64,000 bases of DNA from Ahaetulla prasina (lineage: Eukaryota > Chordata > Lepidosauria > Squamata > Colubridae). A program made the translations under genes and the position numbers. The notes under the pieces were generated by a model, which saw only the letters and a program-made list of their open reading frames with translations, did no database searches and was not told where the DNA came from. Of this stretch, positions 22,196 through 34,077 are shown piece after piece. Position 1 is the first letter of the stretch; every line of letters starts with the position of its first letter. Where the stretch lies: assembly GCF_028640845.1 (NCBI RefSeq), contig NC_080540.1, forward strand, positions 155,441,920 through 155,505,919, in the 5' to 3' direction.

Positions 22196-22605
22196 ACTGT
22201 ATACATAGTGATATATAAACTACGTGACAGTTTTAATTGATCAAAGCCATAACTGTCAATGGAAATCAGTATCCATGGGTCCATCAGGTAACGGCTATGA
22301 CACATGGAATGTAAGATGAGCAAATTATAAATTAGCACATATAAATTACCATAGGAAATGAATAAAGGAATAATAGGTACATGTGCCGTATGCCTTTGAA
22401 ACAAAATAAAAAGGAACAAAAGAAAGGGCAAAATGTAATACAATAGATCTGAAGGATCTGATCTTGTGGGATGGAGTTTACAAACATGTGAAAATGTTTT
22501 ATTCATTTATTAACACACACACACATACACCTCAAATAAGTGAAGGTAATAAACTGTGTTAGCAGGTTTGACTTTGGACCATGTGACTTTTATGGATGAA
22601 TAGGG
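22196..22605. other. Unannotated stretch
   Basis: No supported features apart from a short CA run near 22512. Confidence 0.5.
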
Positions 22606-22611
22606 AAATAG

Positions 22612-22877
22612 GGCCTCTGGTGGCGCAACAGGCTAATGCAGCCTATTATTAACAGCAACTGCTTGCAACATTGCAGGTTCAAGTCCCACCAGGCCCAAGG
22701 TTGACTCAGCCTTCCATCCTTTATAAGGTAGGTAAAATGAGGACCCAGATTGTTGGGGGGCAATAAGTTGACTTTGTATATAGTATACAAATGGATGAAG
22801 ACTATTGCTTGACATAGTGTAAGCCGCCCTGAGTCTTCGGAGAAGGGCGGGATATAAATGCAAAAAAAAAAAAAAAA
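22612..22877 (+). mobile_element. tRNA-derived SINE with CR1-like tail
   Basis: Head GGCCTCTGGTGGCGCAACAG, box B-like GCAGGTTCAAGTCCCACC, middle ACCCAGATTGTTGGGGGG, tail GCCCTGAGTCTTCGGAGAAG and an A run. It is the plus-strand sister of the SINEs at 4.8 and 7.4 kb. Confidence 0.85.
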
Positions 22878-22968
22878 TAGGATCTGTAGGCTGCTTGTGA
22901 TTGCCTGTTAGCTCCAGTGAATGGTCATAATAAAAGAAACTGAGAAGAATTTGGGGGGAAATTGAATA

Positions 22969-23337
22969 TAGGTACTCCTTGACTTATGACCACAATTAAG
23001 CTCAGAATTTATGTTGCTAAGTGAGAAATTTAAGTGAGTTTTTAATGACTTCTTACGACATTTTATGACTTTTTTTGGCCACATTTGTTAAGTGAATCAT
23101 TGAAGTTGTTAAATGAGTAACACCGTTGTTAAGTGAATCTGGCTTCCCCATTGACTTTGCTTTGTCAGAGGGACGCTGCAACCGTCAAAGATAGGAACCA
23201 ATTGTCAAGCATCCAAATGTAAATCACATGACCATGGGGATGCTGCAACGGTCATAAGTGTAAATACCGGTCACAAGTCAGTTTTTTCAGTGCTGTTGTA
23301 ACTTCACTGAACAATGTTGTAAGTCACGGACTATCTG
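22969..23337. mobile_element. Mariner-like MITE (TTGACTTA terminus)
   Basis: Left end GTACTCCTTGACTTATGACC; right end with TTGTAAGTC, then GGACTATCTG, followed by TA. The interior has the repeated GTTGTTAAGTGAATC motif. A related element, split by insertions, spans 43.0-46.2 kb. Confidence 0.75.
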
Positions 23338-23382
23338 TAATGTTCTCAATGAATGTATCCAGGGGAAATAATTATTCTACTA

Positions 23383-23793
23383 CCCGGTTTCCCCGAAAAT
23401 ACGACCTACCCTGAAAGTAAGTCCTAGCTTGATTTTTACATGTGTGCCCAATATAAGCCCTACCCCAATGGCGGGTTGCCACTGGTTCGGACTGGTTCTA
23501 TAGAACCGGTAGCAAAACCAGCGGGAGGCTCCGCCCACCGACCCAAACATCATCAAAACTCTTCTGCGCATGCGAACCGGTAGTAAAGGTAAGTAGAACC
23601 CACCCCTGCCTTACCCCCCAAAATAAGCCCTAAATAAGTTCCTGAAGGCCTCTGACAACAAAAAGGAGACCAGGGGGTGATGTGCGCAAGCCAGCTTAGT
23701 CAATGGATGACATCCCCCGAAAATGAGACCTGGTGCCTTTTTTGGTGGCAAAAAATATGTATAAGATAGGGTCTTATTTTCGGGGAAACACAG
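23383..23793. mobile_element. Mariner-like MITE (GTTTCCCCGAAAATA terminus)
   Basis: Inverted ends CCGGTTTCCCCGAAAATA and TATTTTCGGGGAAACACAG, with TA on both sides (23381-23382, 23794-23795), as for Tc1/mariner. A CAGTGGTGGG-family hAT sits inside at about 23466-23609. A sister element is at 61217-61474. Confidence 0.85.
23466..23609. mobile_element. hAT MITE nested in the mariner-like MITE
   Basis: Contains GGTTCTATAGAACCGGTAGC and ends GTAGAACCCACCCCTG. It interrupts the outer element between its AAGCCCTACCCC and AAAATAAGCCC segments. The left boundary is unclear. Confidence 0.6.
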
Positions 23794-23799
23794 TAGGTG

Positions 23800-24654
23800 A
23801 CGTGAATAGATAGGTAGGAATGACATGAGATGGTACAGAGGAAATTACTGGGCTATTTGGTGACTCCAGAATAAATAAGAATGAGGACTGGTGAGTATTT
23901 GCTTTAAAAAAAACCTGCATAGTAGAAAAAAAGAAGTTTAGTTCAAATTCATGGTTTAAATTATACACATGATAAAGTGCCAAATATACATCTATGACCA
24001 TGATTCAATTCATTCTTTAGGATGAAAGATTGAAAGATTTAGTGAAGGTTATCAGGGTGACGATGATAGTTCTGCATGGGGCAGGGTTTTGTTTTATTTT
24101 TCAAATAGTGCCAAGACTTGCATCTGGGGAAGAAAAAGAAAGAAATGAAGACAACAAGAAAGAACAACAATGCAGGACCAGAAAATGTATGAAAAAGTAT
24201 TAGAAGATAGTTTTCCAACAGCATGAATGGGAAACGGATATAAGGGGGGTGGAGAAAGGATGCAGAAGCTTTTTGGCATAGAGTGAAAAGTATCCAACGA
24301 AGAGCCATAAAAGTGAATGGTGATGTGCTAACAGGAAGTATGAAAAAAAGAGGATTGTGTAGATAAGAAAAAAAAAAGAATGTGTGTAAGGGAATCAGGA
24401 AATGCTGACAAAATGCTGACATAAAAGTTTTATAAATAATTAAAAGCAAGATGAATGCTGTAAGATTGGTTACTTAGGAAAGGTGCGTGGTAAAACAAGA
24501 AGATACAAACTCAAGAGCGAATACATGTTAAATGTATGTAGACTTGTATTGACTCTTATTGGACGGGGGGTGGGGGGAAAGTATATTGAGATGGTTTGCT
24601 CATAGAAGGAGAATGAATGAGGAACAAAGGACAAGACAAAGATAGGAAGGAAGA
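23800..24654. other. Unannotated stretch
   Basis: A-rich on the plus strand, with overlapping low-complexity open frames and no recognisable protein. Confidence 0.5.
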
Positions 24655-24863
24655 ATGAGCCGTGGTGGCGCAGTGGTTAGAATGCAGTGTTGCAGGCTAA
24701 TTCTGCCGACTGCTAGGAGTTCGATCCTGACCGGCTCAAGCTTGATTCAGCCTTCCATCCTTCCAAGGTCATTAAAATGACGACCCAGATTGTTGGGGGA
24801 ATTATTCTGACTCTGTAAACCACTTAGAGAGGACTGTAAAGCGCTGTGAAGCAATATACAGTA
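24655..24863 (+). mobile_element. Sauria-type tRNA SINE
   Basis: The head GAGCCGTGGTGGCGCAGTGG (box A) and GGAGTTCGATCCTGACCGG (box B) are well preserved. The body GATTCAGCCTTCCATCCTTC and end AAGCGCTGTGAAGCAATAT are typical of the squamate tRNA SINE. Confidence 0.9.
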
Positions 24864-25284
24864 TACCGTATATACTCGAGTATAAGCCGAGTTTTTCAGC
24901 ACGTTTTTTGTGCTGAAAAGCGCCCCCTCGGCTTATACTTGAGCCAAGCCGTTCAGCCCTTCCTCTTGCAGCGAGTCCTTTCTACCGCAGGCAGCTAGCT
25001 CTCGTTAGTGCGCATGCGTCTTATTCCTATGTGGACACACGCGACACCCCTCACGCACAATTACCCGCGTTAGTTATAATTGTTGACAGCGTTGACAGAG
25101 AGGCACGAGGAGGCGAGGCAAGGCAAGGGACCCGACCGAAGAGTTATAATTGTTGACAAATACACACGCGGGAGGCGAAGGTGAAAACCCTCCCGGTTTC
25201 AAGCGAAGGAAGGGCGCCTGGCTACACACCCGCCCCTTCAAAGAAATAGCTGGCATTCCTCGCGGGGCGGACGGGCGCGCGCAG

Positions 25285-25313
<29 letters not shown>
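25285..25313. repeat. (CA)n microsatellite
   Basis: Short CA run within the GC-rich block. Confidence 0.9.
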
Positions 25314-25315
<2 letters not shown>

Positions 25316-25849
25316 CGCCCTCCTAAATTCATTTCCCCCACCCCACCCCACCCCTTTTTTCTTGGCTGCTTCTTCTTTTTCTCCCTCCCCCCCCCCCGCG
25401 CCGCAGGCCGGCTAGGGCTCTCCTTACCCAGCCCGTGCAAGGGCGGTCAGCTGCCAAAACGCGTTCCCTCTCCTCCCACTGAGGAGGTTTCAAGCTCTGG
25501 ATTTAAATACAACCGAAAGGGGACGCTGGGGCTACAAACAAGACAGGGGAGGGGAGGGGAGGGGGGAAGGGGAAAGGGACGGAGGGAGGGAGGGGAGGTC
25601 GAGGGGAAGCGCAAGAAACTTGTCAGGTAAAACTCAACAGGCAAGGGCGGAAAAAAAACAGGGAACTGGGAAAACGCCCCCAACTAGGGAGAAAAGGGGA
25701 AGGTGGTGTTTTTAAAAACAAAAGTCCCAAACCCAGCGACGGAACCTTTTTCAAAACCGGCTGCCGAGCCGAGAAGTGACGGACGGACGGCCGACTCATG
25801 AGGCCAGAAGGTAGCCCAGCCGCCTCGCCAGGCTTTTCTCAGTTACTGC

Positions 25850-26440
25850 GGCCCGCTCTCCCTCCCTTCCGTAGCGGTTTAGCAGGGCTGCTTTGGAAGA
25901 GCCTTAACCGAGCCCGTCCCCAGCCACCCCTCCCCTTCCCCTTCCTTCGAGCCTCCAGCTCCAGCAGCAGTCTATCCCGGTGGACGAACGCCTCCCGTTT
26001 GCCTTCCTGGAGCCTAGCCGGCCCGCTCTCCCTCCCTCCGTGGCGGTTCAGCAGGGCTGCTTTGGAAGAGCCTTAAACGAGCCCGTCCTCAGCCACCCCT
26101 CCCTTCCCTTCCTTGAGCCTCCAGCTCCAGCAGCAGTCTATCCCGGTAAGAATCCGGCCCGTCTACCTTCCGGAGACTGGCGGCCCGATCTCCTCCCTTC
26201 TCTAGCGGGCAGGTGTCTAGGGCTAAAGAACCTTGAGCTCCACCACCCCTCTCCCTTCCCTTTCCTTGAGCCTCCAGCTCCAGCAGCAGTCTATCCCGGT
26301 GGATCCCAGCAGTCTATCCCGGTGGGCCGAGCGCCTCCCGTTTGCCTTCCTGGAGCCTAGCCGGCCCGCTCTCCCTCCCTCCGTGGCGGCTCAGCTGGGC
26401 TGCGAGCCCGTCCTCGGTCGCCCCTTCGCCCGGCCCTTTG
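25850..26440. repeat. GC-rich tandem repeat, ~160-180 bp unit, about 3.4 copies
   Basis: Units begin at about 25850, 26021, 26181 and 26363. Each starts near GGCCCGCTCTCCCTCCCT and contains AGCCTCCAGCTCCAGCAGCA and GTCTATCCCGG; most also carry GCCTTCCTGGAGCCTAGCC. The last unit is partial. The overlapping proline-rich frames here are repeat translations. Confidence 0.8.
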
Positions 26441-26476
26441 CTGGCCTCGCCTGGGCAGGGCTGGGCAGAGCCGTGA

Positions 26477-26932
<456 letters not shown>

Positions 26933-27195
26933 TAATGATATTAGAGACCCTTATTGCCCTGCCAAAAAAAAAAAAAAAAGAGCCACCCCAACGTCTATGA
27001 AAATTAACCTTCTCTTCCAAGAGACACTGTGCAGGGTATTTTCACTGTTGGTGTGCATACAGGCTTAGATTTGTGCTGGGTTCTTAGTACTTAGAGCACT
27101 GACCTTCAGAGGCACCCTGGTCCCTTGGAAGCTAAAGGAGGACTCATTTTCATGCTTGCAGTGTTCAATTTGGGAAGGGCATCCAAAGAAGTGGT

Positions 27196-27415
27196 AGATC
27201 CTTGTGTGTCCAATCACACTTAGCCAATAAAAATTCTATTCTATTCTATTCTATTCTATTCTATTCTATTCTATTCTATTCTATTCACTCATTCATTCAT
27301 TCATTCATTCCTTGTGTGTCCAATCACACTTGGCCAATAAAAATTCTATTCTATTCTATTCTATTCTATTCTATTCTATTCTATTCTATTCTATTCTATT
27401 CTATTCATTTTATTT
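27196..27415 (+). mobile_element. Two tandem snake L3 LINE ends with (TTCTA)n
   Basis: The block CCTTGTGTGTCCAATCACAC, then GGCCAATAAAAATTCTATT, occurs twice (about 27202 and 27310). Each copy is followed by a long ATTCT run (27230-27287, 27344-27406); the first also has a CATT run. The tandem arrangement suggests duplication through the microsatellite. Confidence 0.85.
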
Positions 27416-27875
27416 TGTCAAATACATATTAAATAATTATATAAATATAAGCATGAATTGAATACATAAAAGGAATACAACTAAAGGGAACATTAGGACA
27501 GGGACGGTAGGCACGCTGGTGCTCTTATGCACGCCCCTTACAGACCTCTTAGGAATGGGGTGAGGTCAATACTAGATAGTCTTTGGTTAAGGCTTTGGGG
27601 ATTTTGGGAAGAGACCACAGAGTCAGGTAGCACATTCCAGGCATTAACAACTCTGTTACTGAAGTCACATTTTCTGCAATCTAGATTGGAGAGGTTCACT
27701 TTTAAGTTTGAATCTATTGTGTTCTCGTGTATTGTTGTGGTTGAAGCTGAAGTAGTCATTGATAGGAAGTACATTGTAGCAGATAATTTTATGAGCTATG
27801 CTCAGGTCATACCAAAGGCGGCGTAGTTCTAAATTTTCTAAAGCTGGGAATCCTCCTTCCCCCTTTTGCACTTTT
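27416..27875 (-). mobile_element. CR1/L2-like LINE ORF2 C-terminal fragment
   Basis: The minus strand encodes LDCRKCDFSNRVVNAWNVLP then DSVVSSQNPQSLNQRLSS, the last block of the reverse-transcriptase protein in CR1/L2-type LINEs. The same family appears at 17.5, 31.3-32.1 and 36.3 kb. Inactive. Confidence 0.75.
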
Positions 27876-28257
27876 ATTGTTTTTCGTTCAAATAAATATT
27901 CATATTATTTTACTTGGCTCTATCTTTATTTTTTACATTGACCAGTAGCTGCCTCATTTCCCACCCTCGGCTTATACTCGAGTCAATAGTTTTTCCCAGT
28001 TTTTGTGGTAAAATTAGGTACCTCGGCTTATATTCGGGTCGGCTTATACTCGAGTATATACGGTAAGTCTCCGTGCTATTGCTATGAGAATAGAGAAAGA
28101 CAGAGAAGGTAAAAATCAGATTGTGTTGATGAGAACCTGAAAAAAGAGAGGAGAACAGAAGTCAATCTTAAGAAGGGGAATATATATGTGATATATGTAT
28201 ACATGTTTTCAAGGACAAAAAGTATGAGCTGGTCTGGTATAAATTCATTTCTTTTTT

Positions 28258-28480
28258 TTCAGAGCCAGCTCAGTGTTGTGATTAAAGGCACTGGGCTTGA
28301 AATTGGGGGATTCAAGCCTCACCTTAGACACAAAGTCATCTGAGTGACCTTGGCCCAGTCCTTCTCTTTTAGGCCTAGGAAGCAAGCAAGGGCAAACCAC
28401 TTCTGAAAAATTTTGCCAAGAAAACTGCAGGAGTTATTCCAGGCAGTTGCCAAGAGCCAAGACTAAGTTGAAGGCTCAAA
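28258..28480 (+). mobile_element. tRNA-derived SINE (ACA/Sauria-like)
   Basis: AGAGCCAGCTCAGTGTTGTG (box A region), TTGGGGGATTCAAGCC (box B-like), CTGAGTGACCTTGGCCCAGT, then AACCACTTCTGAAAAATTTT and CAAGAAAACTGCAGG. This order is typical of a squamate tRNA SINE. Confidence 0.8.
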
Positions 28481-29083
28481 AAAACAGTAACACACTAGCT
28501 TTAGTTAAGTTTTTGTTTCATTTTCTTATCTCGTGCTTTTAATTTATTTGGCTTACTCTCTCTTTTTTTTCTTTTTTATCAGTGGATAAAATTGCTTGAG
28601 CTCTAAGAACATAATGTGACAGATATATATGTATGTATGCATGCGTACAGATTTCTGCACAATATTATTATTATTAACCTTGCAATCGGTAACCACTAAT
28701 CTTATTACACATGCTTGTTTAGTCTCGCAGTATGGAATGAATCTTAATCTGATGCTCAATTGGATCACAGCCCCACCATTCCACGATTAAGAAATGCTAT
28801 TCTATGTCACAGTAGGAAAACATGCAGAAAAGTTTGCATATTTATGAAGGGGGATACGGAAGGAACCAGAAGAGGGAGCTATGAGCAAAGAATAAATCAA
28901 AATTAGAAGAACATAACACTTGCAGCAATTTTGGATAGGTTTATTTGTCTTTCTTTGCAGTTTTTCACACATAAATGTTTCCATGAGCTTCTAGACCCTG
29001 AGTATATCTAGCAAGAACAGTGTAATAGTCATCAAGAACATTGGAACATATGAAACACCCTCTCACATCAACAATATTATTAG
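28481..29083. other. Unannotated stretch
   Basis: AT-rich with short ATT runs; nothing supported. Confidence 0.5.
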
Positions 29084-29091
29084 ATTATGGG

Positions 29092-29361
29092 CAGTGGTGG
29101 GTTTCAATTTTTTTTACTACCGATCCTGTGGGTGTGGCTTGGTGGGTGTGGCATGGGAAGGATACTGTAAAATCTCCTTTCCCTCCCCAATCCAGGGGAA
29201 GGTTACTACAAAATCCCCATTTCCTCTCGATCAGCTGGGACTCGGGAGGCAGAGAATAGATGGGGGTCAGTCAGAATTTTTACTACCAGTTCTCTGAACT
29301 ACTTAAAATTTCTGCTACCAGTTCTCCAGAACTGGTCAGAACCTGCTGAAACCCACCTCTG
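29092..29361. mobile_element. hAT MITE, CAGTGGTGGG family
   Basis: Ends CAGTGGTGGGTTTCAATTTT and CTGAAACCCACCTCTG, with a perfect 8-bp TSD ATTATGGG (29084-29091, 29362-29369). Confidence 0.95.
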
Positions 29362-29369
29362 ATTATGGG

Positions 29370-30317
29370 ATTTCTAATAAAACAGCCCCAGCCATACTTC
29401 AAGAAGGAGGACCGAGAAAGCCCAGAGACCATAAGGACTTCAGAAATATGTACAACAAACAGGCACACAGACATATGACATGCACACAAGCATTCAAGAA
29501 GCCCAAAGCAATTCAACGGAGATCGGACTCACAGTGGACATAAAATTCTGCCAGCCTCAGTTCAGGAGAGTGGAGGGAATGAGAAGGAATGAGCAGGAAA
29601 TGGTGAAGAAGTGAACACCATATCCTAGATTAAGACGTGACTGTAAACCCCAATCAGGAGTCCTCCTTGCGACCAGATTGATTTGCCTGGTCTAAAGATA
29701 AATGTTGGAGGTTCATAGATATTACAGTTATATTGAGGAACTGTATATGCGCACTGAGAGAGAGGGAACGGGAGAAATTGCCATGTCTAACCTTTGGTCT
29801 ACAAAGATTTCAGGAGCAACTAAACCTCTCAGGATCTTTGAGCCTATAAGAAAGAGATTATGAAGCACGGCTCCCTGAGGTAGCCCTCAGAAGCCATACG
29901 TTGCTCCAAAGCCACTCCTTCGGCAAAGAAAATTACGGTAGCTAATAGCACATGGATGGCAGACCTCACACTTCCTCTAGAGTTCCTCCACAGAGACTAG
30001 CTTGGCAAGGAAGGACCATTAACAACATGTTGCTTTCCTAACAAGGTTGAGGAAACGTTTTGCTCCGGTCGCAGATTATGTAAGTGAAGGAAAACATGAA
30101 GGCAAAAGAAACATCGAGCTCTCTTTGAACCCACAACAGCTTTACAGTGAATCTCTTAGGATTTATATGCCTGCAGACTTAACAAGTTACAAGGTTGTTT
30201 CCCCCCCACCTTTTTTTTCACCTACTTGATTGTTATCACCAAGTACCAATTCATTCTTTCTATCTTTGTCTGCCTATCTTCCTTCCATAGGCTAGGAAGA
30301 AGTGAAGGCAGTATAAT
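29370..30317. other. Unannotated stretch
   Basis: No recognised gene or repeat. Confidence 0.5.
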
Positions 30318-30900
30318 GAATAGAATAGAATAGAATAGAATAGAATAGAATAGAATAGAATAGAATAGAATAGAATAGAATAGAATAGAATAGAATAGAA
30401 TAGAATTTTATTGGCCAAGTGTGATTGGACAGACAAGGAATTTGTTTTGGTGCATATGCTCTCAGTGTACATAAAAGAAAAAGAAAAAAGAAAAAAAATA
30501 CATCAAAGGTACAACATTTACAACACAAATGATGGTCATAGGTTGCAATTTAACCCTTAATGATAGCAACAAAAAGTTACAGTCATACAGTCATAAGTGG
30601 AAAGAGATTGGTGATGAAAACGATGAGAAGATTAATAGTAGTGTAGATTTAGTAAATAGTTTGACAGTGTTGAGGGAATTATTTGTTTAGCAGAGTGATG
30701 GCCTTCGGGAAAAAACTGTTCTTGTGTCTAGTTGTTCTGGTGTGCAATGCTCTGTAGCGTCGTTTTGAAGGTAGGAGTTGAAACATTTTATGTCCAGGAT
30801 GTGAGGGATCTGTAAATATTTTCACAGCCCTCTTCTTGATTCGTGCAGTGTACAGGTCCTCAATGGAAGGCAAGTTGGTAGCAATTATTTTATTAACCTG
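30318..30900 (-). mobile_element. Snake-type L3/CR1 LINE 3' part with (AATAG)n
   Basis: Minus-strand element whose 3' end joins a long AATAG run (30318-30406). The conserved block TTATTGGCCAAGTGTGATTG follows. Further in, the minus strand encodes SIEDLYTARIKKRAVKIF then KMFQLLPSKRRYRALHTRTT and RHKNSFFPKAITLLNK, the ORF2 C-terminus of this LINE. It shows directly how the LINE tail seeds an AATAG microsatellite. Confidence 0.85.
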
Positions 30901-31255
30901 ATATCACAGCATTGCAACAAAAACTACAAAGGCTGGGAAAAGGCTGTGTTGGGGTTTCAGATGCTGTTGTACAGTATTTGGGTTTATTGTATGTAAATGG
31001 TGGGAGGCCCATCTGGAACTAAGAAGGACATATTGAAATTATAACTAGACATCTTGGAAACTTTGGATTAAAAAGTGAAATAAGTTTACTCTTCATGTTC
31101 CTATAACACTTGCAATAAAAGAAGATGATGGCAAGCTGTCTCACGTGGAAACACATGGGTTTCTCGAAGGAATTTTATTAAATTAGCCTTCCAACAAGGT
31201 AGATGGAAAAATATAAAGCCAGCTCCAAAGATTTTTTTTCTGATCTCTCCAAAGT
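30901..31255. other. Unannotated stretch
   Basis: No supported features. Confidence 0.5.
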
Positions 31256-31256
31256 G

Positions 31257-31345
31257 CAGATAATCCTCACTTAACAACAACAGCGGGAACCAACAATTCC
31301 ATTGTGACTTAGCATCACATGATTGTGATAGCCTTGCAACCTCAT
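31257..31345. mobile_element. Fragment of the TTGACTTA mariner-like MITE
   Basis: GATAATCCTCACTTAACAAC, then CATTGTGACTTAGCATCACA, resembles a diverged end of the elements at 23.0 and 43-46 kb. Confidence 0.45.
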
Positions 31346-32112
31346 TTATTTTATTTATTTGTTAATCATATATAAGTTAACAGGTAAAAGTTTAAACATA
31401 ATTTGTATACATGAAAAGAGTAAGTAAAAAGGAATATTAGGACAGGGACTGTAGGCACGCGGGTGACTTATGCACACCCCTTACAGACCTCTTAGGAATG
31501 GGGTGAGGTCAACAGTAGACAGTTTAAGCTTAAAGTTTTGGGGGTTTGAGGAAGAAACTACAGAGTCAGGTAGTGCATTCCAGGCATTGAAAACTCTGTT
31601 ACTGAAGTCATATTTTCTGCAATAGAGTTTGGAGCAGTTTACCTTGAATTTGTATCTATTATTTGCTCGTGTATTGTTGTGGTTGAAGATTAAATAGCCA
31701 TTGACAGGTAGGACATTGTGGTAGATAGTTTTATGTACTATGCTTAGGTCAGATTGAAGTCTGCATAGTTCTAAGTTGTCTAAACCCAAAATTTGGTGGC
31801 ATAAGGTATTTTATTGCGAGCAGAGGAGTGGAGCACTCTTCTTGTGAAATATCTCTGGACTCTCTCGATTGTATTTATGTCCGATATGCAGTGCGGGTTC
31901 CAGACAGATGAGCTATATTCAAGAATTGGTTTATCAAATGTTTTGTAAGCTCTAGTTAGTAGCACAATATTACCAGAGAAGAAGCTACGCAAGATTAGGT
32001 TTACAACTCTTAGTGCCATGTTGGCAATGTTGTTACAGAGGGCTCTGGCACTTAGATCTTTAGAATCATCATCATTGCTAAGCAAGTGACCTGCAGTTGT
32101 TAAGATCAATTA
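31346..32112 (-). pseudogene. CR1/L2-like LINE ORF2 C-terminal remnant
   Basis: Longest copy of this LINE end in the window. The minus-strand frame 31780-32109 encodes KTFDKPILEYSSSVWNPHCI then ERVQRYFTRRV, and 31481-31789 encodes LDNLELCRLQSDLSIVHKTI then NRVFNAWNALPDSVVSS. These are the post-reverse-transcriptase blocks of CR1/L2-type LINEs. At least one frame change separates them, and the catalytic domains are missing. Confidence 0.8.
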
Positions 32113-32631
32113 TATTGGAGAGTTAATCTTGGTCCCTCACCCTTTGCACATTAATCAGTTGGGCAAACTAGCCAAGTCTTCTACTTATTGTTCCATTGTT
32201 CCATTGGGATCCCTCAAATCCAGGAGCACCCCAAATTGTGGACCTGCTCCTGCAGTGGGACGGTGATCCTATTCAAAGCCAAAGTTGGAATTAGATTCAA
32301 GTCAGATTAAGCAGATCGGCAACAAACAGCAATTTTGTCTTGCAAGGATTTAATCTGAGCTTGTTTCAACCCATCCAGGCCTTTACAGAATTGAGGCAGC
32401 AAGCCAGGACTTTTCTAGCATTCCAATCCAGCCAAAAGTAGCAAAGTACAGTTGGGTATCATTAGTGAATTGATACTCACAGATAACTTTCATCAGGAGC
32501 ATCAAATAGATGTTAAATAGCACAGAGAGACAAAAGAAAAACTCGTCAATCTACACTGAAGGAACCATGGGTGTAACATTTCTTCCTTCACACACCCCAC
32601 CTGGAACCACCCACTTAGTGGTAATATAGTA
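32113..32631. other. Possible CR1 remnant, otherwise unannotated
   Basis: Pieces such as GAGCTTGTTTCAACCCATCC and ACAGTTGGGTATCATTAGTG resemble the minus strand of the CR1 reverse-transcriptase region (compare 9215-9330). Too diverged to delimit. Confidence 0.4.
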
Positions 32632-32639
32632 CTTCAAAG

Positions 32640-32940
32640 CAGGGGTGGGATTCTACTGGTTTGGACCAGTTCATGTGAACCAGTAGCTCTGAAGGTCAGC
32701 TGGGAGTGAACCGACAATCAGGTGGGCTCCCCCGCCCACCCCTGCGTTTTACTGACCTATATCTTCTCAGCTGATTCACGCAGCAGAGCAGATTGCCATT
32801 CCTCAGCTGTTACTCCCCATCAATAATGCAAAAGGTAAGTTTTTGTAAAACTGTGCATCTGTCCGCGCAAAGAGCATGCACACGCACACGAAGCACACGA
32901 TCACTGAGCCAGTTGTTAAACCAGCAGGACTCCACCACTG
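32640..32940. mobile_element. hAT MITE, CAGGGGTGGG family
   Basis: Starts CAGGGGTGGGATTCTACTGG and ends GGACTCCACCACTG. The TSD CTTCAAAG/CCTCAAAG has one mismatch (32632-32639, 32941-32948). Confidence 0.8.
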
Positions 32941-33215
32941 CCTCAAAGCCCAGATCTTTGCAGGTGTTCAGTAGGATACCTGGCCACTGATTTCAACTTT
33001 CAATGAGATTTCTAATAGGGCTAGGAACAGTCATCAATCCAGGTTCTGACAAAAATCATCAAACAGTCTTCAAACAATGTTGTTTCCATCCCATGCCCAC
33101 ACCTGAGTCTGGAAAATCTGTTCTGTGATCCTCTGCAGCTGGAATCCAACCACATTCTTCAAAACCTCCCCTGGAAAAAGAAAGGCTGAAGATTGGCCAA
33201 TAGTTGTCTAAGGAG

Positions 33216-33479
33216 CAGAGGAGGGTTTCAGCAGGTTCTGACCAGTTCTGGAGAACCGGTAGTGGAAATTTTGAGTAGTTCAGAGAACCGGTAGTAAAAA
33301 TTCTGACTGGCCCCACCCCCATCTATTCTCTGCCTCTCAAGTCCCAGCTGATTGGGAGGAAATGGGGATTTTGCAGTAACCTTCCCCTGGAGTGGGGAGG
33401 AAATGGAGATTTTACCATGCCACGCCCACCAAGCCACACCCACAGAACCGGTAGTAAAAAATTTTGAAACCCACCACTG
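33216..33479. mobile_element. hAT MITE, CAGTGGTGGG family, inverted relative to 29.1 kb
   Basis: Ends CAGAGGAGGGTTTCAGCAGG and TTTTGAAACCCACCACTG. The TSD CTAAGGAG/CTAAGGAA has one mismatch (33208-33215, 33480-33487). Confidence 0.9.
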
Positions 33480-33487
33480 CTAAGGAA

Positions 33488-33986
33488 CTATACTGAGAGA
33501 AGGCTTCTTCAGGAAGAATTATTTAAGAGAATGGACACCAGTCTTCAAGAAGCATTGACCACTCAAATCTAATCACACATGCCTGGCTTAGCTATATCAA
33601 TATGTCAGTGTAACATGGATCAAATGCACAACTGGTGAAGTTGATACTGCAGAGGGCTTTATTCACAATCTCAGTTTTCCCAAACTTAAAAGATCTCAGA
33701 TAATATTTCAAAACAGTACCCCTGGTTCTCTCTAGTGGAAATCTCCAAGTAGAGAAAAATTCAGAGCAAGTGCAAGGGATTTTGCCTCCAAGCATGTCAT
33801 AGCAACCTGCAGGAGGAGCTTCATTTCCACTTTTCCAGAAGAGGAAGTAAGCTACCCTGAACAGGGGTGATTGATGTGATTCTGTAAGAGCAATAAGAGT
33901 GGAGATGTGAGAGCACTTTGCCACTGTTATGTCTACCATACTCTTCTGAACATGGATACACAGCCACGATCAGTCAGCTTCATTCT

Positions 33987-33988
<2 letters not shown>
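33488..33988. other. Unannotated stretch
   Basis: A 115-codon minus-strand frame (33592-33939) has no recognisable domain, and no neighbouring exons were found; not called. Confidence 0.45.
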
Positions 33989-34076
<88 letters not shown>

Positions 34077-34077
34077 T
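33989..34077. repeat. (AAT)n/(ATT)n inverted microsatellite
   Basis: An AAT run turns directly into a longer ATT run, making a perfect palindrome at the junction (about 34016). The ATT half continues into the CR1 3' end. Confidence 0.9.

Noticed and set aside
24655..24760. Possible tRNA gene (good A and B boxes)
   Set aside because: It is the head of a SINE: no cloverleaf 3' half and followed by a SINE body.
33592..33939. 115-codon minus-strand frame
   Set aside because: No known motif and no splice-linked neighbours; chance frame.
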